Shown here piece by piece: positions 14,985 to 22,531 of a stretch of DNA of 26,146 nucleotides. The translations under genes were made by a program, and so were the position numbers. The notes under the pieces are model-generated. The model made no database searches. It saw nothing but the letters and a program-made list of their open reading frames with translations, and was not told the origin of the DNA. The stretch lies in NCBI GenBank assembly GCA_965363355.1, contig CBDTTM010000013.1:1-26146 (forward strand), given 5' to 3'. The first letter of the stretch is position 1. The number at the start of each line of letters is the position of its first letter. The stretch comes from CBDTTM01 sp965363355 (GTDB lineage Bacteria; Bacillota; Negativicutes; Selenomonadales; Selenomonadaceae).

Positions 14985-16237
14985 TAAAATTGATATTTGA
15001 TTTTTACGTTTTCGAGAACCGAAACTAACTTTTGAAGGTGTTCTTCGGTATGATGGGCGTTGATCATGATGCGTATCAATGCGTGGTCAGGTTTTACCGC
15101 TGGGTAGCGGAACATTGGAACAATCAAACCTTCTTGTAAAAATTCATCGTGTACATGTACAGCCTTTTCATCGTTGCCGATCATTACGGAGATGATATAA
15201 GATGGCGTGTCATTTAAAATGAAGCCTTTTTCTTCTAATGTCTGACGCAATTTTAAGGAACGGCTCAGATAGGAGTCCATGATTTCGGGTTGTTTGGTAA
15301 GTTTATTCATAATGTATTGTATCGTACTGGCTGTTGGCGGCTGAATCGCTGCTGTAAAGAGCGAAGTTCCCGATAATACTTCAAAGCCGTGGATGTACTC
15401 TGCGGGCCCAGAAATGGCACCGCCTTCTAAACCAACCGCTTTTGAAAAGGAAACCATGATGAAGGTTGCTCGTTTCATCGCAGCGAACTCTTCTGCGAAC
15501 AGTCTGCTTTCAGGTCCATAGATAAGAAAACCGTTGGCGTCGTCGACAAAGCTCAAGGCTTCATATTTTTCGCAGGTATCTAGAATTTCTCCGATTGGAG
15601 CAATCGAGCCGTCTGCAGAATAAACGCTTTCAAAAACAACGACGATTTTCTTGTGCTTTTTATGAAGTTTTGCCAAAGTTTTGTTTAAATCTTTGACGTC
15701 ATTGTGGCGAAAAGCGAAAAGCTGTTTGCCAAATTGCAGATGCGAAGCGGCTTTCCATAGGCTCCAATGGCAATCTCTGTCTAAAACGAAAACGGTATCG
15801 CTGTTATCGATATTGCAAGTCGCACTAAAATGGAATTTGCTGCTCATGGCATTGATGAAACCGATATTAGCCAATAGACCGCTGGCAAAAGAGATGGAGC
15901 GTTCTTTTCCTGTAAGCTGGCAAAGTGCTTCTTCCATATCAGCATGTGCCTGGCAAATCCCTTGTGTAACACGGGATCCCCCTGTTGTCAGCCCATATTT
16001 GGTGCAGGCATCGTGGAAGTAATCGAGAACATCGTGTTCGTTGTGTAAATCTAAAATATTGATGCTGGCAAAATTGATCATTTCTTGATTTTTATAGCAA
16101 ATTGTCGGGCCTACTGGTTTAGTAGTCGTCAACAAATCATAAAAAAATCCTTCATCAACAGCATTTTCGACAAATGATTGAAAACCCCAAACATCCTTGT
16201 TGGCATTTTCATTGGAAAAGGTAGTTTCGTTCAACAT
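14984..16237 (-). CDS. Alpha-oxoamine-synthase-like PLP enzyme
   Basis: Fold-type I PLP enzyme related to 2-amino-3-ketobutyrate CoA ligase, BioF, 5-aminolevulinate synthase and CqsA, which condense an amino acid with an acyl-CoA and lose CO2. Residues counted from the GTG at 16243: YGLTTGGSRVTQG (83-95), FASGLLANIGF (119-129), cofactor-stacking His159 in CHWSLW, ESVYSADGSIAPI (205-217) and PLP lysine Lys268 in SFSKAVGLEGG. The H-x-SLW form recalls CqsA, the Vibrio aminoketone autoinducer synthase, more than BioF or Kbl. The usual D-[DE]-[AS]-H motif reads DDAN (234-237), with Asn in place of His. The ATG at 16237 follows AGGAG and is preferred. It is co-directional with the SMR exporter gene 34 bases upstream. 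Substrates unknown; the family assignment is firm, the specific reaction is not. Confidence 0.8.
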   Translation of the reverse strand: MLNETTFSNENANKDVWGFQSFVENAVDEGFFYDLLTTTKPVGPTICYKNQEMINFASINILDLHNEHDVLDYFHDACTKYGLTTGGSRVTQGICQAHADMEEALCQLTGKERSISFASGLLANIGFINAMSSKFHFSATCNIDNSDTVFVLDRDCHWSLWKAASHLQFGKQLFAFRHNDVKDLNKTLAKLHKKHKKIVVVFESVYSADGSIAPIGEILDTCEKYEALSFVDDANGFLIYGPESRLFAEEFAAMKRATFIMVSFSKAVGLEGGAISGPAEYIHGFEVLSGTSLFTAAIQPPTASTIQYIMNKLTKQPEIMDSYLSRSLKLRQTLEEKGFILNDTPSYIISVMIGNDEKAVHVHDEFLQEGLIVPMFRYPAVKPDHALIRIMINAHHTEEHLQKLVSVLENVKIKYQF

Positions 16238-16271
16238 AAACACTCCTATAAATTATTTGCTTTTTGATTCT

Positions 16272-16595
16272 TCAATTTTGAAATAAATTGAATTTTAGGC
16301 CCACAACACCTAAAATAATCAAAAAAATGCAAAATACACGGCCAATCTCCTTGGGTTCTCCTAAGAAAAACATCCCGACAGCGGCAGTTCCGGCAGCGCC
16401 GATTCCGGTCCAAACAGCATAAGCGGTTCCTACGGGAATCGTTTTTACTGCTTCATCCAGAAAAAAAACGCTGCCCAACATAGCAGCTCCTGTCAGTATG
16501 GATGGCCAAAAACAAGTGAACCCTTCGGTGTACTTTAATGTGACAGCCCAAACGATTTCTAAAGCACCAGCTACGACCACATAAATCCATTCCAT
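16272..16595 (-). CDS. SMR family exporter, Gdx/SugE type
   Basis: Four-helix small multidrug resistance protein (107 residues) that works as an antiparallel dimer and exchanges protons for a small cation. The proton/substrate glutamate is Glu13 (GALEIVWAV). Trp16, Ser42, Tyr59 and Trp62 match the positions that mark guanidinium exporters (Gdx/SugE), as does the IPVGTAYAVWTGIGA segment. This points away from the broad-specificity EmrE/Qac branch, which has a different residue set around helices 2 and 3. Two acidic residues (Asp47, Glu48) near the end of helix 2 are unusual to my eye. No guanidine riboswitch was seen upstream, and the gene shares an operon with an aminoketone-type enzyme, so guanidinium may not be the substrate. 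Confidence 0.88.
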   Translation of the reverse strand: MEWIYVVVAGALEIVWAVTLKYTEGFTCFWPSILTGAAMLGSVFFLDEAVKTIPVGTAYAVWTGIGAAGTAAVGMFFLGEPKEIGRVFCIFLIILGVVGLKFNLFQN

Positions 16596-16630
16596 ATTTG
16601 CGCCTCATTTATTTTCAACAAATCCTATGT

Positions 16631-16639
16631 ATTATATCA
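16631..16639 (-). promoter_or_regulatory. Extended -10 promoter of the SMR-PLP enzyme operon
   Basis: TGATATAAT on the minus strand (TATAAT at 16636-16631) is an extended -10 about 35 bases before the SMR start codon. No good -35 is seen. The leader is short and AT-rich with no riboswitch-like structure. Confidence 0.5.
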
Positions 16640-16771
16640 CTTTAGCATAGCAAAAAGTATAAACAAAATATAAATGAGACAATCGAACGAAGCTATTTGC
16701 AAATGATTAACCCTGAAACATATAAGAAAAAGACAAAATGAAATAGGACTTAAATACAAGGGTCTGTTAGC

Positions 16772-16800
16772 TTGTATAAATAGCATAGATATATTATAAT
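16772..16800 (+). promoter_or_regulatory. Promoter of serS
   Basis: TTGTAT (16772-16777) and TATAAT (16795-16800) are 17 bp apart. The leader to the ATG is about 50 bases, with GGAGGT at 16845-16850, too short for a T-box. No T-box sequence is present. Confidence 0.65.
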
Positions 16801-16857
16801 TGATAGGATATATTAGGAACTGATGCGCATTGCGCTTATTATATGGAGGTCGAATGA

Positions 16858-18138
16858 ATGTTAGATATTAAGTTTGTCAGAGATAATCCAGAAGAAGTCT
16901 TAACCGCCTTGAAAAATCGGGGGAATTCCTTGACTTTGGACGGGTTCATGGAACTTGAAAAAGAACGCAGAGATATCCTCGGTGAAGTAGAAGTGCTTAA
17001 AAGCCAGCGTAATGCGGTATCGAAGCAAATCAGTGAAATGAAAAAAAATAAAGAAAATACAGATGAAATCGTTGCCCAGATGCGTCAAGTCGGCGATAAG
17101 ATCGGCGCCCTCGATGCCCGCCTAAAAGAAGTCGAAACAGGCTTGCGTGATATCATGCTGAATATACCGAATATCCCGAATGCAAGTGTACCGGTCGGAA
17201 AAGATGAAAATGATAATCCTGAAATCCGCAAATGGAGTGAACCAAAGCAGTATGATTTCATACCGAAACCTCATTGGGAAATTGGTGAAGATCTTGATAT
17301 CCTCGATGCAGAACGCGCGGCTAAGGTGACTGGGGCTCGTTTTACCTTTTATAAGGGTCTTGGAGCACGCCTAGAAAGATCGGTTATTAATTTCATGATG
17401 GATTTGCATACGGGCGAACATGGTTATACGGAAATGCTCGCACCATTCATCGCCAATAAGGAAAGCATGACGGGAACTGGACAGTTGCCAAAATTCGCTG
17501 ATGATATGTTTAAACTTGAAGGTTTGGATTATTATTTAGTGCCGACAGCTGAAGTGCCAACGACGAACTATCATCGCGGCGAAATTCTCGACGGAGCGCA
17601 GCTGCCAGAATATTATAGTACTTACACTGCTTGCTTTAGAGCGGAAGCAGGTTCAGCAGGCAGAGATACTCGTGGACTTATCCGTCAGCATCAGTTCAAC
17701 AAAGTTGAATTGATTAAATTCGTCAAACCGGAAACGTCTTATGATGAACTTGAAAAAATGACAAATGATGCAGAGCATGTTTTGCAGCTTTTAGGCCTTC
17801 CATACCGTGTCATCCTTCTTTGTACAGGGGATATGGGCTTTACAGCAGCAAAAACATACGATATTGAAGTCTGGCTGCCTAGCGCTGGCATGTATAGAGA
17901 AATATCGTCATGTTCCAATACGGAAGCCTATCAGGCACGTCGTGCTGATATTAAGTTCCGCCGTGGTCCAAAGGAAAAACCGGAATTTTTGCATACGCTC
18001 AATGGATCAGGTTTGGCTGTCGGTCGTACCGTTGCAGCTATTCTTGAAAACTATCAACAAGCAGACGGTTCTGTCATAGTACCGGAAGCTCTTCGCAAGT
18101 ATATGGGCGTCGATGTAATTAAAAAATCGCAGTTATAA
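16858..18138 (+). CDS. serS: Seryl-tRNA synthetase
   Basis: Charges tRNA-Ser with serine in the cytoplasm. At 426 residues it has the bacterial length. The N-terminal part is the long antiparallel coiled coil that grips the tRNA (about 25-105, rich in Lys/Glu with KSQRNAVSKQISEMKKNKE). The class II catalytic core follows: motif 2 around FRAEAGSAGRDTRGLIRQHQ, the EISSCSNTEAYQARR serine-site segment, and motif 3 in LNGSGLAVGRTVAAILENYQ. Nothing is unusual in it. It has its own promoter and terminator. Confidence 0.97.
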   Translation: MLDIKFVRDNPEEVLTALKNRGNSLTLDGFMELEKERRDILGEVEVLKSQRNAVSKQISEMKKNKENTDEIVAQMRQVGDKIGALDARLKEVETGLRDIMLNIPNIPNASVPVGKDENDNPEIRKWSEPKQYDFIPKPHWEIGEDLDILDAERAAKVTGARFTFYKGLGARLERSVINFMMDLHTGEHGYTEMLAPFIANKESMTGTGQLPKFADDMFKLEGLDYYLVPTAEVPTTNYHRGEILDGAQLPEYYSTYTACFRAEAGSAGRDTRGLIRQHQFNKVELIKFVKPETSYDELEKMTNDAEHVLQLLGLPYRVILLCTGDMGFTAAKTYDIEVWLPSAGMYREISSCSNTEAYQARRADIKFRRGPKEKPEFLHTLNGSGLAVGRTVAAILENYQQADGSVIVPEALRKYMGVDVIKKSQL

Positions 18139-18149
18139 GATAAATTGCT

Positions 18150-18197
18150 ATAAAGGATTCAGCGCATCTATACAGCCGCTGAGTCCTTTATTTGTTT
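18150..18197 (+). terminator. Terminator of serS
   Basis: ATAAAGGATTCAGCG (18150-18164) pairs with CGCTGAGTCCTTTAT (18177-18191) with one G-U pair, followed by TTGTTT. Confidence 0.8.
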
Positions 18198-18222
18198 ACA
18201 AATGGATAAATTCGATTATAAT
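18195..18222 (+). promoter_or_regulatory. Promoter of the TSCPD-PHP operon
   Basis: TTTACA (18195-18200) and TATAAT (18217-18222) are 16 bp apart. The -35 abuts the serS terminator tail. The next gene starts about 60 bases further on. Confidence 0.5.
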
Positions 18223-18282
18223 AATATTTATGGAGAGTTGGCTTTGGGCCTTGACTCATGCCGAATGTTTGGAGGAAATAAA

Positions 18283-18543
18283 ATGAGCAAATACATATAT
18301 AAAACGAGTGGCACTTGTGCTACACAGATTGAAGTAGAGTTGAATGGCAAAAAAATTGAACATGTAAATTTTGTCGGTGGCTGTAATGGGAATTTGGGCG
18401 GTATCTCAAAATTGGTCGAAGGCATGGATATCGATATGGTCATCGAAAAATTTTCGGGGAATCCTTGCGGTGCTCGCCCGACGTCTTGCCCGGATCAGTT
18501 GGCAAAGGCATTGCAGGCGGCTTATGCAGAACAGGTACAGCAA
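18283..18543 (+). CDS. TSCPD-domain protein (TIGR03905-like)
   Basis: Small 86-residue protein (stop codon at 18544-18546) made almost wholly of a TSCPD domain. It has four conserved cysteines: Cys12 (GTC), Cys34 (GGCNGN), Cys62 (NPCG) and Cys69 (TSCPDQ). This arrangement suggests metal binding. The same domain occurs at the C-terminus of some B12-dependent ribonucleotide reductases, but the role of the stand-alone form is not known. Start choice: the frame is open from 18202, but GGAGG stands 7 bases before the ATG at 18283. The next gene starts 26 bases after its stop, so they form an operon. Confidence 0.85.
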
Positions 18544-18572
18544 TAAGCAACTCTTGATAGGGAGCTGAGAAA

Positions 18573-19337
18573 ATGATTTTTGACAGTCATATCCACACGA
18601 AGGTATCCTTTGATTCAGAAATGCAGATAGAAGATGCAATCACGGCGGCGGAGGCAGTGGGCCTCGGCATGGTACTCACCGAACATATCGATTTTGATTT
18701 TCCTGGCGGGGGATATTTATTTGAACCGAAGGATTATTTTAACCAGTATGAAGCGTATCACAGCGAAAAACTGCTGCTGGGAGTTGAGCTTGGCATGCAG
18801 GCAGCAGCGGCAGAGCGGAACAGTCAGATCGTCAAGGCAAATGATTTTGATTGCGTAATAGGCTCTATCCATCTTTTGGCTGGAGTCGATCTTTTTGAAC
18901 CATCTGTTTACGAAAATCGCACGAAGCCGGATGTATATCAGGAGTATTTTCAAGTTATGGAAGATTGTTTAAAACAACATGACTTTATTGATATACTGGG
19001 GCATATTGATTATATTGCCCGTTATGCGACCTATCGTGAACCGGATATTTACTATCATGAATTTACCGACTCCATCCGTGCTGTATTTCAAGCGGCTTTG
19101 GAGCGAGATATCATTCTTGAGCTCAATACAAGAAGACTGCAAAATCGTTCGGCACTTAAAGCGTTGTTTCCTTTGTATAAAGCTTATTTTGATTGTGGTG
19201 GCAGATATGCGACGCTTGGCTCAGATGCCCATGGGGAAAGTGCCATCGGCAAAAATTTTGCGGCTGCGCAGGATTTGCTTAGTGCTTGTGGAATCAAACC
19301 AGTCTATTTTAAGAAGCGAAAAATGCAATACATTTAA
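18573..19337 (+). CDS. PHP-domain phosphatase, histidinol-phosphatase-like
   Basis: Metal-dependent phosphoesterase of the PHP superfamily, closest in layout to HisK/HisJ-type histidinol-phosphate phosphatases (254 residues). Metal ligands are in place: His6 and His8 (DSHIHT), His38 (TEHIDF), Glu72 (GVELG), His100 (IGSIHLL), His144 (GHIDYIARY) and Asp218/His220 (LGSDAH). AGGGAG lies 9 bases before the ATG. No other histidine gene is nearby, so the natural substrate may be histidinol phosphate or another small phosphoester. It shares an operon with the TSCPD gene and ends at a strong bidirectional terminator. Confidence 0.85.
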   Translation: MIFDSHIHTKVSFDSEMQIEDAITAAEAVGLGMVLTEHIDFDFPGGGYLFEPKDYFNQYEAYHSEKLLLGVELGMQAAAAERNSQIVKANDFDCVIGSIHLLAGVDLFEPSVYENRTKPDVYQEYFQVMEDCLKQHDFIDILGHIDYIARYATYREPDIYYHEFTDSIRAVFQAALERDIILELNTRRLQNRSALKALFPLYKAYFDCGGRYATLGSDAHGESAIGKNFAAAQDLLSACGIKPVYFKKRKMQYI

Positions 19338-19369
19338 AAAAAAGGCCGCAGCGGAAGCTGCGGCTTTTT
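19335..19369. terminator. Bidirectional terminator after the PHP gene
   Basis: GCCGCAGC (19345-19352) pairs with GCTGCGGC (19357-19364) around a GGAA tetraloop, flanked by AAAAAAAAG and CTTTTT. It also serves the convergent gene at 19378. Confidence 0.85.
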
Positions 19370-19377
19370 GATGCAAT

Positions 19378-20043
19378 TCAACTTTCATCGGGAATGCTAA
19401 AGTTTGCATTGAGCTGTGAAATTTCATCGGCAATGTTAAGATTGACTGGTGAATATAAGATCATGACGCGATCGAGCTGGCGGACTTGTTCAGGCTGGTC
19501 ATTGGTTTTGAGTTTTGCTGGATCAGCGGCGTCCTTTGTTTTGGCAATGACTTCTTGTTCGCGATTGACATAGTCGCGTGTTTTTTGGATGATTTTAGCT
19601 GTCAACGCATAGTTTTCGTCGTTTAGTCCAGGTGGAGGCTCAAGTTGGCTCAGTTTGTTCTTCAAATCGCCGGATTCTTCTTGTAAACGCTGGAGTCTCG
19701 TATAGACGGTCTGGATGCTGATATCATCTTGTTTGAAAGATTGCATGATCGAATGGTATCGTTGCCAGTAATGGCTGATATGGTCTATGTTTTTTTTGTA
19801 ATCGGTATACCAATCGGTAAAAATCTTTTGCTGCTGTAAAATTGTATATTTGGCCTCTTCGGAAATCGCTGGTTTTGGGGCTTGGCGATGCGCAGTCACG
19901 AGAAAAAATCCTGCACCAGCAAGAATGAGGCAAAATAAAACAAATATTTTTCTTTTAGGAAAATAACGCCAGCCGATGATCAGAAAAAGGATGACGGCAA
20001 TCGAAAGTGTCATTTTCACAGGAATCGATGTGAGATATTCCAT
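19378..20043 (-). CDS. Two-helix membrane protein of unknown function
   Basis: I do not recognise this 221-residue protein. It has two hydrophobic helices at the N-terminus (about 10-27 and 31-49), separated by a short basic turn (RYFPKRK). The remainder, about 165 residues, is charged, helical in character and rich in Gln/Lys/Asp, with a coiled-coil-like part (about 105-135, VYTRLQRLQEESGDLKNKLS). The positive turn places the C-terminal domain on the outer face of the membrane. AAGGAG stands 6 bases before the ATG. An extended -10 (TGATAAAAT) lies upstream on the minus strand near 20080. It is a single-gene unit and neighbours give no hint of function. Confidence 0.75.
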   Translation of the reverse strand: MEYLTSIPVKMTLSIAVILFLIIGWRYFPKRKIFVLFCLILAGAGFFLVTAHRQAPKPAISEEAKYTILQQQKIFTDWYTDYKKNIDHISHYWQRYHSIMQSFKQDDISIQTVYTRLQRLQEESGDLKNKLSQLEPPPGLNDENYALTAKIIQKTRDYVNREQEVIAKTKDAADPAKLKTNDQPEQVRQLDRVMILYSPVNLNIADEISQLNANFSIPDES

Positions 20044-20122
20044 AAAAAGCTCCTTTAGCCAAGATATTAATGTCTCTATTTTATCATATTTTTAGGTGTA
20101 CTGGCATTTTTTCCTGCTTTTC

Positions 20123-20151
20123 TTGCTAAGGCCTCAAAATGAGGTTATACT
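20123..20151 (+). promoter_or_regulatory. Promoter of the SbmA-type ABC gene
   Basis: TTGCTA (20123-20128) and TATACT (20146-20151) are 17 bp apart. The spacer contains the small inverted repeat CCTCAAAATGAGG, which could be a repressor site. Confidence 0.6.
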
Positions 20152-20189
20152 GAAAACATTCAGATAATAAAAGGTTCGGGGAGATACTA

Positions 20190-21890
20190 ATGAAAAGAAA
20201 ATTTTTTTCCGGTTTCTGGCATTTATTTAAAACATATTGGACGAGTGAAGAAAAATGGAAAGCGCGTGGACTTTTAGCGCTGGTTGTCTTGTTTACATTG
20301 GGTGGCGTTGTTATTTCTGTGCTGCTCAACCAATGGTACAATACTTTTTATAATGCTTTGCAAGAATACAATTATGCAGAATTTTGGCCGCTTATCGGGC
20401 AGTTTACGGTTTTGGCCTTTATCTATATTGCGTTTGCGGTTTATGCGATTTATCTGCGGCAGATGCTGCAAATAAAGTGGCGGACCTGGATGACGAATCG
20501 GTATTTGGAGCGTTGGATGAACGCTCAGGTATATTATAAGATGCAAGTCATAGAAGATGATACCGATAACCCCGATCAACGTATTTCTGAGGATATCAAC
20601 CAATTCGTAGCGCTGACGCTGCAGCTGGCTATGGGTTTTTTGAAACAGGCGGCTATGCTCATTGCCTTTGTCTTGATTCTTTGGAATTTGTCGGGAATCC
20701 TAACGGTGCCAATTGGCAGCCATGAATTCACTGTATACGGATATATGGTTTGGTTGTCTTTGCTCTATGCTATTGTTGGGACATTCCTCACGCACAGAGT
20801 TGGACGAAAATTGATTTCGCTCAACTATGATCAACAGCGTTTTGAGGCGGATTTTCGTTTCAGTATGATGAGGGTCAGAGAAAATAGTGAAAGCATTGCG
20901 TTTTATCGTGGAGAAAAACCAGAACAGATTGCTTTTCATACGCGATTTCGTGAGGTTATTAGCAATTATTGGGGCTTGATGCGCCGGGAAAAAGCCTTGA
21001 CCTGGTTTACTTCGAGTTATTCGCAGATTGCTATTATTATGCCGCTCCTTATGGCTGCACCACGTTATTTTAGCGGAGCAATCCAGCTTGGTGGCTTGAT
21101 GCAAATATCCAGTGCATTTGGCAATGTGCAGGATTCGCTGTCATTTTTCGTGAATTCATACAGTTCTATTGCACAGTGGACGGCTGTAGTCAAACGTTTG
21201 ACTGGATTTAATCAACGGATGCAAGTTGTCGAAGGACTCGAGGCCAAAACCAATATGACGTGTGAAGGAAAACGTATTGCAATTGAAGAATTGCAGCTCA
21301 AATTGCCGGATGGGCATGATCTTTTGACGGATTTTTCCTTAGAACTCGAAGCCGGAGAACGACTGATCATCACCGGTCAGTCCGGTGCGGGAAAATCAAC
21401 GTTGATGCGTGCAATCGCGGGAATTTGGCCATTTTGCGAAGGTAAAATCGTACTGCCTGATGCAAGCAGTCTTTTCTTGCCGCAAAGACCATATTTACCA
21501 CTTGGCAGCTTGCGGCAAGCTATCTGCTATCCAGAACCAGCAGAATGTATGGCGACATCGGATATTTGCCGCGCGTTGGAGCAGTGCCAACTCGATAAAT
21601 TCATAGATCGTTTGGATGTTGTCGATGATTGGAGCCGAATACTTTCTTTAGGTGAGCAACAACGTTTGGCTTTTGCCCGAATCTTGCTCGTGAAACCCCA
21701 ATGGGTTTTTCTCGATGAAGCTTCGTCCGCAATGGATGAACCGCTAGAAAAGTACATGTATGGTCTTTTGCAGCAGTGCTTGCCTAAAATGTCGGTAATC
21801 AGCGTAGGGCATCGCAGCACCTTGTTGATGCATCACGAAAAACAACTGAAATTGTCTGGCGACGGACAATGGAAGCTTGTTCTTATATAA
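20190..21890 (+). CDS. SbmA/ABCD-type ABC half-transporter
   Basis: Membrane domain fused to an ATPase (566 residues) of the ABC_membrane_2 family (COG4178), whose members include YddA, Rv1819c and peroxisomal ABCD proteins; the membrane part is also shared by SbmA/BacA. These handle vitamin B12, antimicrobial peptides or acyl-CoA in different hosts. The membrane part (about 1-330) has several long helices and the EEDINQFVALTLQL-like segment SEDINQFVALTLQLAMG. The ATPase has Walker A GQSGAGKST (396-404), a variant signature LSLGEQQR (from 485, lacking the usual SGG) and Walker B VFLDEASSAMD (D509, E510). GGGGAG is the ribosome binding site. A small membrane protein gene follows within about 20 bases. 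The substrate is not readable. Confidence 0.88.
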   Translation: MKRKFFSGFWHLFKTYWTSEEKWKARGLLALVVLFTLGGVVISVLLNQWYNTFYNALQEYNYAEFWPLIGQFTVLAFIYIAFAVYAIYLRQMLQIKWRTWMTNRYLERWMNAQVYYKMQVIEDDTDNPDQRISEDINQFVALTLQLAMGFLKQAAMLIAFVLILWNLSGILTVPIGSHEFTVYGYMVWLSLLYAIVGTFLTHRVGRKLISLNYDQQRFEADFRFSMMRVRENSESIAFYRGEKPEQIAFHTRFREVISNYWGLMRREKALTWFTSSYSQIAIIMPLLMAAPRYFSGAIQLGGLMQISSAFGNVQDSLSFFVNSYSSIAQWTAVVKRLTGFNQRMQVVEGLEAKTNMTCEGKRIAIEELQLKLPDGHDLLTDFSLELEAGERLIITGQSGAGKSTLMRAIAGIWPFCEGKIVLPDASSLFLPQRPYLPLGSLRQAICYPEPAECMATSDICRALEQCQLDKFIDRLDVVDDWSRILSLGEQQRLAFARILLVKPQWVFLDEASSAMDEPLEKYMYGLLQQCLPKMSVISVGHRSTLLMHHEKQLKLSGDGQWKLVLI

Positions 21891-21910
21891 AACCTGAGGA
21901 GGGGCTTGTT

Positions 21911-22216
21911 TTGCGTTGCAGGATGGATTTCGATGAGGAAGATGAGGATAGAAAAAAGGCAATCCAGCCATCATTACGAATACAAGAAAGGGCGTCCAGA
22001 GGCGAGCTTACTGGCGCTATTTTGGCGGGGATCCTTCTTTTATATGCCCTGACTGAAAAAGATGTTTCTGTGTGTTTTTTAGCTGCATCGTTTTTGCTTT
22101 GGCAGATGCGGGTCTTGACTGTTTTACTGAGGCCTAGGTTGGCATTTTTTATCAGAAATATGTTGCAGGGAATTTGCATAAGTCTTTTTATCGGGGCAAT
22201 CCTATTGATGTTTTAA
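21911..22216 (+). CDS. Small membrane protein after the ABC gene
   Basis: Unrecognised protein of about 101 residues with three predicted membrane helices (roughly, by distance from the start: 33-50, 53-70 and 82-100) after an acidic, then basic N-terminus (DFDEEDEDRKK). The frame is open from an ATG at 21869, inside the preceding gene. The best ribosome binding site is GAGGAGG, 8 bases before a TTG at 21911, which I choose; the ATG at 21923 is the alternative. It lies directly downstream of the ABC transporter and may be co-translated or be an accessory subunit; that is inference from position. Confidence 0.6.
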   Translation: MRCRMDFDEEDEDRKKAIQPSLRIQERASRGELTGAILAGILLLYALTEKDVSVCFLAASFLLWQMRVLTVLLRPRLAFFIRNMLQGICISLFIGAILLMF

Positions 22217-22221
22217 ATTTT

Positions 22222-22275
22222 TAGCCAGTGATTTTTCCTAAATAAAGGAAATTTATTGCTGGCTATATTTTCTAT
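22222..22275 (+). terminator. Probable terminator after the ABC operon
   Basis: TAGCCAG (22222-22228) pairs with CTGGCTA (22259-22265), with an inner TTTCC/GGAAA stem. The T tail (TATTTTC) is weak. The stretch from here to the gntR promoter at 22446 is AT-rich, with nothing else I can identify. Confidence 0.5.
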
Positions 22276-22445
22276 ATAAATTATTTGAATTTATAAATTT
22301 TTCATTGATTATTGAAGAAATAGATATAGCTGAAAGTTTGAACAAGCCAATGAGGATAGGCTTTGCCGGGGAAAAAGGTATTTTGTTTGACTCGATGCAG
22401 TAGTTTTGAGAAAAAAATAACTTAAATCATGGAGTTGAAAAACTA

Positions 22446-22476
22446 TTGACTTAGATTTTTACACGTAGTATGCTAC
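22446..22476 (+). promoter_or_regulatory. gntR promoter overlapped by operator copy 1
   Basis: TTGACT (22446-22451) and TATGCT (22469-22474) are 17 bp apart. The palindrome GTAGTATGCTAC (22465-22476) covers the -10, so a bound protein would block RNA polymerase. The same palindrome occurs twice before garR. Confidence 0.7.
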
Positions 22477-22531
22477 ACACAGGAACATGATCACAAGTTT
22501 TTTAGGTGACTGAAAGACAGGGGGAACTATC

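Noticed and set aside
16596..16700. A guanidine riboswitch before the Gdx-type exporter
   Set aside because: The leader is short and AT-rich. It lacks the ACGR-loop hairpin pair of the mini-ykkC class and the ykkC core.
16740..16857. A T-box leader before serS
   Set aside because: No T-box sequence or antiterminator is present, and the leader from the predicted promoter is only about 50 bases.
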